From an uncultured Endomicrobiia bacterium (GTDB taxonomy: Bacteria > Elusimicrobiota > Endomicrobiia > Endomicrobiales > Endomicrobiaceae): a stretch of 8,446 nt of DNA. The DNA lies in contig CAJOOL010000200.1 in assembly GCA_905236115.1 (NCBI GenBank), positions 1 to 8,446 on the forward strand, given 5' to 3'. This document shows positions 1-6,582 of the stretch, in pieces (positions within the stretch are counted from its first letter, which is position 1; each line of letters starts with the position of its first letter). Under the pieces are notes generated by a model, which saw only the letters and a list, made by a program, of their open reading frames with translations, did not search any database and was not told the DNA's origin. Position numbers and translations under genes: made by a program.

Positions 1-1334
1 ATCGTTGCCTGCTTTGCATTCAACTGCGTCTGTACCGAACTCGTTACTCCGCTTAAGTAGCCGAGCTCCGTTGAAGAAACTCCCGAAACAGCAACTTTTC
101 CGCTTGCGTCGCTGATTAATGCTCTGTCTACATTAGTAAATGTTACGGCACTTGATATCGCATTTGATATTGCAGACTGTGTCATTGTTCCGTCGGTACT
201 TTCTCCGGTAGAACCATACAACTTCATCACACCTGCATTACTTGAACTTGCCGCAGGAACACTGATTTTCCCGTCCGTTACATTGATATTTTCTCCCACT
301 ATCACCGTTCCGGCATTGGACGTATCAGCCAAAGCTACAGCCACTTTTCCGTCACTGTCTACACTTAAGCCGTTTGCGGAAGGAACTTTTACCACACCCA
401 GCGTACTTTCCGCAGCAGGTGAAACAGTCAACTGATTGCTTGAAATATTTAAACCTGAAGCAGTATTCAAGTTTATTCCTAAATTTCCGTTAGTATCCAC
501 CGTTAAACCGCTTGCTGCAGGCACCATCACACCGCCGATAACTGCCGCCTGTGCCGGAAGAACTTTCAGTATTCCGTCAGAAGAAATATCGTTTGATAAG
601 CCCGTCCCCGTGCCCAGTTTGATACCGCCCACGGAAGATGTTGCCGCATAATTTACGCTTATTACGCCGGTGGAAGAATCTATATCAATACCTTTATCGT
701 CAGCAAGTTTTACACCGCCCACTTTATCTGCGGTAGCTATAGGTATGGAAAGTTCGCCCGGAGCCATCCAGCCTTGAGTTGTTTCGTCTTTCATTCCCCA
801 AATCTGCCCGCTTGTTCCGTTGACGGACATTGCACCCGCCCATGTTGATGTGGCAACTTTTATGCTGTAAACGGTATTTTGGTCAAAATTTCCGTCAACA
901 AGCTTATCCCCGCTTGTTGAAAGACTCAGTGCATAAGTGGAAGAAGAAGCATAAAATGCCGTAGGGCTGGAAGAAAACGGCGATATTTTTGACTCCACGC
1001 CTTTCGCAGTAACTTTAAAATATAACTGCCCGTTGAAATTTATATTCTCGGAACCGAAATCAAAATCTACACTGTATAAACCTTCGGAATCCGCCGTTAC
1101 ATTACTGTCCGTTTTGGATGCCACGGAAGAACTTCCTCCGCTGTCGCTGTATATATTTAAAGAAACTTCAATTTTACCTGTTATCGGCTGTCCCGAATCC
1201 GTCGTCAATCTTCCCTGCACGTTAATGGTTTTGGGGATATTGTCCGTCGCCGCAAATACGGGCGTAAAAATACCGAATATTGCCAAAAATAAAATCAAAA
1301 TATTGAAAACTGATAAAAATTTTATTTTTTTCAT
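1..1334 (-). CDS. Secreted tail-fibre-like repeat protein (partial, 3' end outside window)
   Basis: The frame is open from an ATG at 1334-1332 to the left edge, giving 444 codons with no stop; the C-terminus is missing. Residues 1-28 form a signal peptide (Lys-rich start, long hydrophobic core, VFA before the likely cut), so the product is exported. Residues 35-130 resemble the N-terminal domain of many bacterial fibre-like surface proteins, with an INVQGRLTTDSGQPITG motif and alternating beta pattern. From about 200 to 385 there are five or six degenerate repeats of roughly 24-34 residues, with the pattern A-x4-GGVKL/V-x4-GL-x-VD-x2-G-x-L-x-V. Near the cut end, 424-443 (ELGYLSGVTSSVQTQLNAKQ) matches a motif common in phage tail fibres. 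Composition is Ser/Thr/Gly/Ala/Val-rich with no Cys, fitting an extracellular beta-rich fibre. It follows the kinase gene by 60 bases and is probably in its operon. Adhesin, surface fibre or prophage-derived fibre are all possible; no other phage genes are nearby. The function is unknown. Confidence 0.85.
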   Translation of the reverse strand, partial: MKKIKFLSVFNILILFLAIFGIFTPVFAATDNIPKTINVQGRLTTDSGQPITGKIEVSLNIYSDSGGSSSVASKTDSNVTADSEGLYSVDFDFGSENINFNGQLYFKVTAKGVESKISPFSSSPTAFYASSSTYALSLSTSGDKLVDGNFDQNTVYSIKVATSTWAGAMSVNGTSGQIWGMKDETTQGWMAPGELSIPIATADKVGGVKLADDKGIDIDSSTGVISVNYAATSSVGGIKLGTGTGLSNDISSDGILKVLPAQAAVIGGVMVPAASGLTVDTNGNLGINLNTASGLNISSNQLTVSPAAESTLGVVKVPSANGLSVDSDGKVAVALADTSNAGTVIVGENINVTDGKISVPAASSSNAGVMKLYGSTGESTDGTMTQSAISNAISSAVTFTNVDRALISDASGKVAVSGVSSTELGYLSGVTSSVQTQLNAKQAT

Positions 1335-1342
1335 AGGCTTAT

Positions 1343-1348
1343 CCCCTC
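1343..1348 (-). promoter_or_regulatory. Ribosome binding site of the fibre-like gene
   Basis: On the minus strand GAGGGG lies 8 bases before the ATG at 1334. It fixes this start and supports the open frame that runs off the left edge as a real gene. Confidence 0.7.
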
Positions 1349-1394
1349 TAAACTTTTAAGGCGTTTCTTCAACTTTTTACTTCAGAACTTTACA

Positions 1395-4300
1395 TTACTT
1401 CAAAGATTTTGCACAGTTTACGCAGAATCTCAGCTTCTTGCCTGCAGGTGCCGTATTGACGTATCCGCAGTTCAGACATACTATTACCTGCTGTTCTTTG
1501 GATGCACTGTCGCCGGAACTTGAAGCACTCTTGGGTTTCTTCGGTTTTTCGGATTTTTTATCCGAAGCAGCCTTTTCTTTGGCAGGATTCTTTGCCAAAG
1601 ATTCCGCTTGAGTTTTAGAAGACTGAGCCGAACGCATATCTTTAATCTTCTTATCTGTATCGGAACCTGCAGCAGCAGAATTAGTCCCCGAATTAGCAGC
1701 CGAACCTGCTCCCGCACCGGAACCCGTCCCCGAACCTGCAGACGAACCCGAACCGCCACCCGAACCATCTGCCGAAGACGTATCGGGTGCTTTGACTGTC
1801 GGTTTTTCTTCGCCGACATTTTCCGAAATTCCTGAACCGCCGGAAAAATCATTGGAAGAAGCACCGGAGTCAAGCAAAACTTCAGCGGAACTTTCTCTGC
1901 CCGCGATAACTTCCGTCCGAACGGTTTGTTCCAAATAATCTTTTGCCACTATTTTAAAATTATATTTTCCGGGCTTAATTTTATTTTTAAATACACCCTC
2001 TTTATTGGTCTTGCCGAGTATTTTTTTATCCTGCCATATAAAAGCATTTGCTATCGGCTTGGACGTATCTTTATCTTTCACCGTTAAGCTCAGCCCGATA
2101 TCGGCATATTCCAATATACCGGAAATCGTTCCCGTTTTACCTATATCAACACCATACAGTTTATGCGGTTTATATTCACCGTCCCCGTGAAATACAATAT
2201 CGTAAACATCCACGGGTAAAGGAATTTTTATCGGTTTCGTCGTTGAAATATCTTTTGTTACGCTGAAATTTTCATTGGAAATGGTAACTTTCGTAATAAA
2301 CGTATCGCCCGGGTCGTCTTTTGAACGCACACGTAGCGTAACTATCTTATTCAGCTTGAAAAATATATCGGAATTCGTATCTTTATCTATTACAACCGTC
2401 TTTAACATTTCACCGAACCTTGCATTCGGATCCATCAGCCTTATCTTGTATTCGCCCAGTCTGAACAGAGTTTCCATAGGCGTGTTGCCTCTAGGTCTGT
2501 CTTCGCCCTGAACATGTATTGTCATGCCGTCAGGTTCGGAACCTATATTGACACGTTTAAACATCGTTCCCTTAACGCTGAAAATATTTTCCCCGTCAAT
2601 ATTTTTCAGTTCGCAGTCCCAGAACTTTCTGTCCACGCCGGCAAACATCTCTTCAATACCCGTTTTTGAGAAATCTATATCGCACTGGCCGTCTTTACCC
2701 GCCAAAGCGGAATTGGAACCCAAATCCTCAAAACCCTCAAGAGAAAGTTTCACCGTATGAGCACCGGCAAGAAGCTGCACTTTGCACGGCGTCACGCCGA
2801 ATTTGTTGCCGTCAATAAATACGTTTGCTCCGGCAGGATAGGAATCCACATTTAAGACGAAGTCAAACATTATTTCTATTTTTTCTTTTCTCACTTTTTT
2901 GGATTTGTCGCTTCTTTCTATCTGCACCACTCTCTGCACCGGCTTAAAGCCGTCTTTCAGTGCCGAAACTATATAAGTTTTAGGAAGAACTTTTCTTACC
3001 GGTATCGGCGAAGACGAAGAAACATTGTTCAGTATCTTTTCGCCGTCTTTTGTCTTCATACTTACCACGGCTCCGGCGGGAATGGTGGTTATTATCACGT
3101 CGGGCGGATAAATTCTGGAGTAAAATTCCTTACCCGGCGGCGTAAACTGAAACACGAAAATATCCAAGCCCGCAAATATCAGCACCGCCAGTATCACCGC
3201 TATTATCAGCCTTATGATACTTTTTTTCATATCATTCAGCTTGGTAAACAGCCAGTCGCCCACTTCTTCAAAAACGGTCTTTCCTTTCTCTTCGACTTTG
3301 GGCACGCCTGCCTGTCTGTATTCGGAACCTGCCGCCGCTTGAGCCGAAGCCGCAAATGCCACCGCTCCTGCAGCCTGCCCGGAACCGTCCTCGGAATCGG
3401 CCGGCAGTTTCACCTGTCCGGCAATAAAATCCTGGCAGTTGATTTTTCTGACAAATTCGTTCTTCTGGACATCGGTAATATCCAGAGCTTTTACGTTTTC
3501 AACCAGTTTTTCGGAATTTGAAACATATTCTTTAAGATTATTATTGATAAACTCCGCCAGCTCTATGGAAAGTTCATCGGTTTCCACGCCTTTAAGAACG
3601 CGTCTGATGTCTCTATACATCTCAATAGCTTTTTCGTAGCGGTTCTCTCTGTCTTTTTCCAGAGCTTTGGCAATTACTTCTATAATCTCTGCCGGAATTT
3701 CAGGTATTTTATTCAGTTCTTCGGTATCAAACTTTTTATTTAAAACTTGTTCTCTTATTTCGTCATTGGTTCCCTGATACAGCTGCTTTCCCGTAAGCAT
3801 TTCATAATACAGAACCGCCACAGAGAATATATCCGTTCTGTGGTCTATATCGGCAATCCCTTTTATCTGCTCGGGCGACATATAGGGGTATTTTCCGGTG
3901 ATAACTTTTTCCGGAATGGAATCTTTCAGTTCATCGGCCGTCTTTGCCACGCCGAAATCGCTCAGCTTGATATTTCCGTCAAAAGACAGAAGAACATTCC
4001 CGGGCGAAATATCTCTGTAAACTATCCCGTAAGCGCTTCCCGTAATGGAATCTCTGGCAATTCTGTTGGCGTAATCTATGGCTTTCAGCACGCTCATACA
4101 GATAAATGTGGAAAGCATCCATGGGATTTTGGTTCCCATTTCGTTGCATTTGCGGATTAATATCTCCAAATCTATTCCGCGGACATAATCAAGAACTACA
4201 TAATAAGAACCGTTGTTACCCTGCCAAAAATGCTGAACTCTGACGATATTATCATGAATAATATTTTTGGCAATCAACGCCTCTTTATAAAACATCTCAA

Positions 4301-4493
4301 TGAATTTCGGCTGTGCATAATCCGGAAGAAGTTCTTTTATGGCAATAAAATTTCTCAGACTGAAATCGTAAGCCTGCCAAACGACACCGAAACCGCCGAC
4401 ACCGATTTTTTTCACCGTTACGTATTGGTTGTTTATAAAAAGACCTAATTGTAATTCACTTTTTCCGGACTCCGTTCTAAGACTGTCTGCCAT
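1395..4493 (-). CDS. Membrane Ser/Thr protein kinase with PEGA-type extracytoplasmic domains and C-terminal zinc ribbon
   Basis: Residues 24-300 are a PknB-type (Hanks) kinase domain. It has a Gly-rich loop GVGGFGVV at 31-38, ATP-binding Lys53 in AIKE, alpha-C Glu71, catalytic YRDISPGN at 159-166 (Asp161, Asn166), DFG at 179-181, MSPEQ at 205-209 and Asp221 of helix F. All key residues are present, so it should be active. The catalytic loop has Tyr for the usual His and Ser163 for the usual Lys; SP-x-N variants occur in other bacterial kinases. A cytoplasmic linker with an Ala-rich stretch (373-390) leads to one membrane span (about 425-448), preceded by Lys residues, which predicts the C-terminal half outside. 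Outside are PEGA-like repeats (463-525, 545-590, a weaker one at 646-700), Ig-like or carboxypeptidase-regulatory-like beta domains (717-795, 800-870), a Gly/Ser/Ala linker (906-945), a Lys/Ser-rich stretch and a four-Cys zinc ribbon (Cys1006, 1009, 1024, 1027). It probably senses an envelope signal; ligand and substrates are unknown. Confidence 0.93.
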   Translation of the reverse strand: MADSLRTESGKSELQLGLFINNQYVTVKKIGVGGFGVVWQAYDFSLRNFIAIKELLPDYAQPKFIEMFYKEALIAKNIIHDNIVRVQHFWQGNNGSYYVVLDYVRGIDLEILIRKCNEMGTKIPWMLSTFICMSVLKAIDYANRIARDSITGSAYGIVYRDISPGNVLLSFDGNIKLSDFGVAKTADELKDSIPEKVITGKYPYMSPEQIKGIADIDHRTDIFSVAVLYYEMLTGKQLYQGTNDEIREQVLNKKFDTEELNKIPEIPAEIIEVIAKALEKDRENRYEKAIEMYRDIRRVLKGVETDELSIELAEFINNNLKEYVSNSEKLVENVKALDITDVQKNEFVRKINCQDFIAGQVKLPADSEDGSGQAAGAVAFAASAQAAAGSEYRQAGVPKVEEKGKTVFEEVGDWLFTKLNDMKKSIIRLIIAVILAVLIFAGLDIFVFQFTPPGKEFYSRIYPPDVIITTIPAGAVVSMKTKDGEKILNNVSSSSPIPVRKVLPKTYIVSALKDGFKPVQRVVQIERSDKSKKVRKEKIEIMFDFVLNVDSYPAGANVFIDGNKFGVTPCKVQLLAGAHTVKLSLEGFEDLGSNSALAGKDGQCDIDFSKTGIEEMFAGVDRKFWDCELKNIDGENIFSVKGTMFKRVNIGSEPDGMTIHVQGEDRPRGNTPMETLFRLGEYKIRLMDPNARFGEMLKTVVIDKDTNSDIFFKLNKIVTLRVRSKDDPGDTFITKVTISNENFSVTKDISTTKPIKIPLPVDVYDIVFHGDGEYKPHKLYGVDIGKTGTISGILEYADIGLSLTVKDKDTSKPIANAFIWQDKKILGKTNKEGVFKNKIKPGKYNFKIVAKDYLEQTVRTEVIAGRESSAEVLLDSGASSNDFSGGSGISENVGEEKPTVKAPDTSSADGSGGGSGSSAGSGTGSGAGAGSAANSGTNSAAAGSDTDKKIKDMRSAQSSKTQAESLAKNPAKEKAASDKKSEKPKKPKSASSSGDSASKEQQVIVCLNCGYVNTAPAGKKLRFCVNCAKSLK

Positions 4494-4501
4494 ATATTAA
4501 A

Positions 4502-4510
4502 CCCCTTTAG
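4502..4510 (-). promoter_or_regulatory. Ribosome binding site of the kinase gene
   Basis: CTAAAGGGG on the minus strand ends 8 bases before the ATG at 4493. It supports this start over the longer overlapping frame in another phase. Confidence 0.65.
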
Positions 4511-4515
4511 GAAAC

Positions 4516-4534
4516 CGCAAACAAAGCGTTTGCG
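4516..4534 (-). promoter_or_regulatory. Hairpin in the kinase mRNA leader just upstream of the ribosome binding site
   Basis: CGCAAAC (4516-4522) and GTTTGCG (4528-4534) form a perfect 7-bp stem with a 5-base loop. In the minus-strand transcript it ends 5 bases before the ribosome binding site. It has no T-run on either side, so it is not a terminator. It could affect translation start or mRNA stability, but a role is only inferred. Confidence 0.4.
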
Positions 4535-4636
4535 AAATTTCAAAGACAGCACCGAAACACCTTTGACATTTTTCAACAACAAGTTCCCTTTAATATACTC
4601 AATTTTAAAACGTGTTTGTATTGTGTTTATAATCTG

Positions 4637-4665
4637 ATTATAACATAAAAATCCGCCAAAAACAA
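4637..4665 (-). promoter_or_regulatory. Predicted sigma-70 promoter of the kinase operon
   Basis: On the minus strand a perfect -10 TATAAT (4642-4637) follows TTGTTT (4665-4660) with a 17-base spacer. The -35 matches consensus only in its TTG. Transcription would start near 4630, giving a leader of about 137 bases before the kinase ATG. Confidence 0.5.
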
Positions 4666-4781
4666 CCTTTTTGACATAAAGTAAATGCCGATTAATTATA
4701 AACAAGCAAAAAGCCTTGCGGTTTCCGCTTGAGAATTATTCAGCACTTTATTAATTATAGCATATTAAAAACCGCTTCGCA

Positions 4782-4795
4782 AATTTTGCAAAATT
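4782..4795. promoter_or_regulatory. Perfect 14-bp palindrome over the -35 element, possible operator
   Basis: AATTTTGCAAAATT equals its own reverse complement. The -35 element TTGCAA (4786-4791) sits exactly at its centre, where a dimeric repressor could block RNA polymerase. In AT-rich intergenic DNA a palindrome of this length could also arise by chance, so the operator role is inferred. Confidence 0.3.
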
Positions 4796-4814
4796 CATAT
4801 TATTTTTGTATAAT
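4786..4814 (+). promoter_or_regulatory. Predicted sigma-70 promoter for tRNA-Pro and probably the ABC ATPase gene
   Basis: TTGCAA (4786-4791) and a perfect TATAAT (4809-4814) are separated by 17 bases. The -35 matches consensus at four of six positions. The start would fall near 4821, leaving about 73 bases of 5' leader to be removed by RNase P from the tRNA. Confidence 0.65.
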
Positions 4815-4893
4815 CTCCCATTGTTATTTGTTTTACGTTCGTTTTATTGTCAATTTTGCGTATTCATCCGCACGCGTCTTACACGTGTCTGTC

Positions 4894-4967
4894 CGGGAAG
4901 TGGCGTAGCTGGCTAACGCGCCTGCTTTGGGAGCAGGAGATCGTGGGTTCAAATCCCGCCTTCCCGA
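4894..4967 (+). tRNA. tRNA-Pro (anticodon UGG), CCA not encoded
   Basis: A full cloverleaf folds by eye. The acceptor stem CGGGAAG (4894-4900) pairs with CTTCCCG (4960-4966), with discriminator A at 4967. The D stem is GCGT/ACGC. The anticodon stem CCTGC/GCAGG encloses the loop TTTGGGA, giving anticodon TGG. The T stem GTGGG/CCCGC (one G-T pair) encloses TTCAAAT. The discriminator is followed by TTTT, so the CCA end must be added by tRNA nucleotidyltransferase. The ABC ATPase gene begins 101 bases downstream with no terminator between. Confidence 0.96.
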
Positions 4968-5059
4968 TTTTATGCGGCAAAAGATAAACGCCGGGCGGTA
5001 CGTGCGGCGGCAATATGTTTTATACAGCGGTATACATTTCGTTTTCATAAGCGGTTTAC

Positions 5060-5064
5060 GGAGG
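5060..5064 (+). promoter_or_regulatory. Ribosome binding site of the ABC ATPase gene
   Basis: GGAGG lies 4 bases before the ATG at 5069. The spacing is short but the match is strong, and the protein from this ATG starts like its family, so the start is well supported. Confidence 0.7.
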
Positions 5065-5068
5065 AACG

Positions 5069-6172
5069 ATGGCAGAGATAGTTTTAAAAAATGTTTACAA
5101 AAGTTACGGCGATGTCAAAATCGTAAAAGATTTCAATCTTGAAATTAAGGATAAAGAGTTCTGCATTCTTGTCGGTCCTTCGGGCTGCGGAAAGACTACC
5201 ACCCTCAGAATGGTTGCAGGGCTTGAAGATATTACTTCGGGAGATATTTTAATAGACGGCGTAAAAGTCAACGATATGCCTCCCAAAGACAGAGACATTG
5301 CAATGGTATTTCAGAACTACGCGCTGTATCCTCACATGACCGTATACGACAATATGGCTTTCGCCTTGAAATTAAGAAGCTACGATAAAGCCGAAATAGA
5401 AAAAAGAGTTAAAGAAGCCGCAGAGATTTTAGGCATTTCGCATCTTCTTGACAGAAAACCGAAACAGCTTTCCGGCGGACAGAGACAGAGAGTGGCGGTA
5501 GGAAGAGCGATAGTCAGAAAACCGAAAGTATTTTTGTTTGACGAACCGTTATCCAACCTTGATGCCAAGCTGAGAGTTCAGATGCGTGCCGAACTGAAAA
5601 AACTTCATGAAAGACTGCAAAGCACAATGATATATGTTACCCACGACCAGACGGAAGCTATGACAATGGGCGACAAAATATGCGTAATGAAAGACGGAAT
5701 TATTCAGCAGGTGGCAGGTCCTTTGGAACTTTACGATAAGCCGGCCAACAAATTTGTGGCAGGTTTTATCGGCACGCCTCCTATGAATTTTTTCAATGTT
5801 GACGTTTTAAACGAAAACGGCGATTTGATTTTAAAAGAGGGTTCTTTTGATGTAAAAGTTCCCGATTTTATGAAGGAAAAAATTGCACCTTATGTCAACC
5901 AACAGGTTGTTATGGGTGTACGTCCGGAAGATATTTACGATAAACTTTTTGCCAATATTTCACATCAGGTTGTCAGCGGTTTTTCCGCTACGGTAGATAT
6001 TGTAGAACCTTTAGGAAGCGAAATTTATCTGCATTTCAATACCGGCAAGAACATAATGGTAGCAAAAGTTGATGCCAACAATAAGGCAAAACCCAATCAG
6101 GTAATAGAACTTCTGTTTGACTTGAAGAAAATTCATTTGTTTGAGTTTGAATCCGGAAAGACGATAGTATAG
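5069..6172 (+). CDS. ABC transporter ATP-binding protein, MalK/UgpC/MsmX type (sugar importer ATPase)
   Basis: The 367-residue product has the usual length for the carbohydrate-importer ATPases of the CUT1 group, which drive uptake of oligosaccharides or glycerol-3-phosphate through a separate permease pair. All ATPase motifs are intact: Walker A GPSGCGKT (36-43), Q-loop Gln82 in MVFQNYALYPHMTV, signature LSGGQ (134-138), Walker B VFLFDE (154-159), D-loop SNLDAKLR and switch His192 in THDQTEAMTMGD. FIGTPPMNFF at 233-242 and GVRPEDI at 283-289 mark the C-terminal OB/TOBE regulatory domain typical of MalK and UgpC. No permease or substrate-binding gene adjoins it; instead it lies behind tRNA-Pro. 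It may therefore serve several importers encoded elsewhere, as MsmX does in Bacillus, though this is inferred. The substrate cannot be read from the ATPase alone, so I give no gene symbol. Confidence 0.95.
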   Translation: MAEIVLKNVYKSYGDVKIVKDFNLEIKDKEFCILVGPSGCGKTTTLRMVAGLEDITSGDILIDGVKVNDMPPKDRDIAMVFQNYALYPHMTVYDNMAFALKLRSYDKAEIEKRVKEAAEILGISHLLDRKPKQLSGGQRQRVAVGRAIVRKPKVFLFDEPLSNLDAKLRVQMRAELKKLHERLQSTMIYVTHDQTEAMTMGDKICVMKDGIIQQVAGPLELYDKPANKFVAGFIGTPPMNFFNVDVLNENGDLILKEGSFDVKVPDFMKEKIAPYVNQQVVMGVRPEDIYDKLFANISHQVVSGFSATVDIVEPLGSEIYLHFNTGKNIMVAKVDANNKAKPNQVIELLFDLKKIHLFEFESGKTIV

Positions 6173-6187
6173 TTCGGAAGATTTTCG

Positions 6188-6221
6188 TTCCCGGCCGACG
6201 TCGCTGACGTCCGAGGGGGAA
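6188..6221 (+). other. Imperfect GC-rich hairpin after the ABC ATPase gene
   Basis: Two copies of the self-complementary GACGTC (6197-6202, 6206-6211) are separated by GCT and can pair as a 6-bp stem. Outer TTCCC (6188-6192) can pair with GGGAA near 6217-6221 across a mismatched bulge. There is no T-run after it, so it is not a classic intrinsic terminator. It could be a 3' stabilising or Rho-linked structure, or a protein-binding site. Confidence 0.4.
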
Positions 6222-6251
6222 AAGTCCGCAGCTTACGGCTCAGCTCAAGGC

Positions 6252-6280
6252 TTGACAAACAATAAAAAACTTTATATAAT
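6252..6280 (+). promoter_or_regulatory. Consensus sigma-70 promoter of the DUF948-ytxH-tRNA-Phe unit
   Basis: TTGACA (6252-6257) and TATAAT (6275-6280) are both perfect and are 17 bases apart. The start should fall near 6287, at most two or three bases before the ATG at 6289, so the transcript would be leaderless or nearly so. Confidence 0.85.
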
Positions 6281-6288
6281 ATCCAAAT

Positions 6289-6570
6289 ATGAGTTGCATA
6301 AACGAATCAATATTAATCTGTTGTGCAGTTTTGGTTACAACCGCAGTAGTGATAGCAGCAGTATATTTTGCGGTAACAATGAATGAGCTTGCCAAAACCG
6401 CCAAAAAGCTGGAAGAAACTTTGGATAAAGCCAACAGAGAAATAGATTCGGTTCATAAGATTTCCGATGGTGTTATTACGGCAGCAAGTTTTTTCCCGAA
6501 AGCGTGGGTTAAAGTAGCAGCAACGGTAATTCCTTTAGTAACGCCTTATATTTTTAAAAGAAGAAAGTAG
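6289..6570 (+). CDS. Small DUF948-like (YtxG-like) membrane protein
   Basis: The product has 93 residues: a short N-terminal stretch, one hydrophobic span at about 8-29, a charged heptad-like helix (MNELAKTAKKLEETLDKANREID, about 31-53), a less polar stretch (about 62-88) and a basic KRRK end. This layout, directly before a YtxH-type gene, matches the DUF948 proteins next to ytxH in Bacillus (ytxG-ytxH); the assignment rests on layout and synteny. The ATG at 6289 is the first possible start after an in-frame stop at 6277-6279. It has no Shine-Dalgarno site because the promoter -10 ends at 6280. Later GTG, TTG or ATG codons would remove the membrane span and also lack good binding sites. The function is unknown; Bacillus homologues are linked to general stress. 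Confidence 0.82.
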   Translation: MSCINESILICCAVLVTTAVVIAAVYFAVTMNELAKTAKKLEETLDKANREIDSVHKISDGVITAASFFPKAWVKVAATVIPLVTPYIFKRRK

Positions 6571-6582
6571 GAGAATATACCA

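Larger units (their letters stand above)
4494..4893. other. Divergent intergenic region between the kinase operon and tRNA-Pro
   Basis: This AT-rich stretch of 400 bases contains no gene I can support. It holds the minus-strand kinase leader, hairpin and promoter (up to 4665) and the plus-strand promoter at 4786-4814. The middle (4666-4785) holds two weak inverted repeats: CAAGC at 4703-4707 with GCTTG at 4727-4731, and a 4-bp stem GCGG-TTT-CCGC at 4718-4728. Neither has a convincing terminator form. The plus-strand precursor leader (about 4821-4893) carries an imperfect direct repeat, ACGCGTCTT at 4872-4880 and ACGTGTCTG at 4883-4891, just before the tRNA. Confidence 0.6.

Noticed and set aside
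436..1359. Plus-strand frames at 436-651 and 1033-1359
   Set aside because: Both lie opposite the fibre-like gene, whose minus-strand frame is open over 444 codons with signal peptide, repeats and ribosome binding site.
1608..1835. Arg/Thr-rich plus-strand frame opposite the kinase
   Set aside because: It is the shadow of the Gly/Ser/Ala linker of the kinase read on the other strand.
4540..4569. Possible 9-residue upstream peptide (MSKVFRCCL) in the kinase leader
   Set aside because: The nearest AGGG-like site is too far from its ATG and there is no attenuator structure with codon bias; it probably arises by chance.
4563..4676. Two plus-strand TTGACA boxes (4563-4568 and 4671-4676) as promoters
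   Set aside because: No -10 element lies at 16-18 bases from either; the nearest TATAAA to the second is 20 bases away.
4445..4705. 86-codon minus-strand frame overlapping the kinase start
   Set aside because: Its ATG lies upstream of the predicted transcript start, it overlaps the kinase by 49 bases in another frame, and the product looks random and basic.
4833..5048. 71-codon minus-strand frame containing RRDLNPRSPAPKAGALA
   Set aside because: It is the antisense of tRNA-Pro, another commonly mis-annotated frame; no ribosome binding site or family support.
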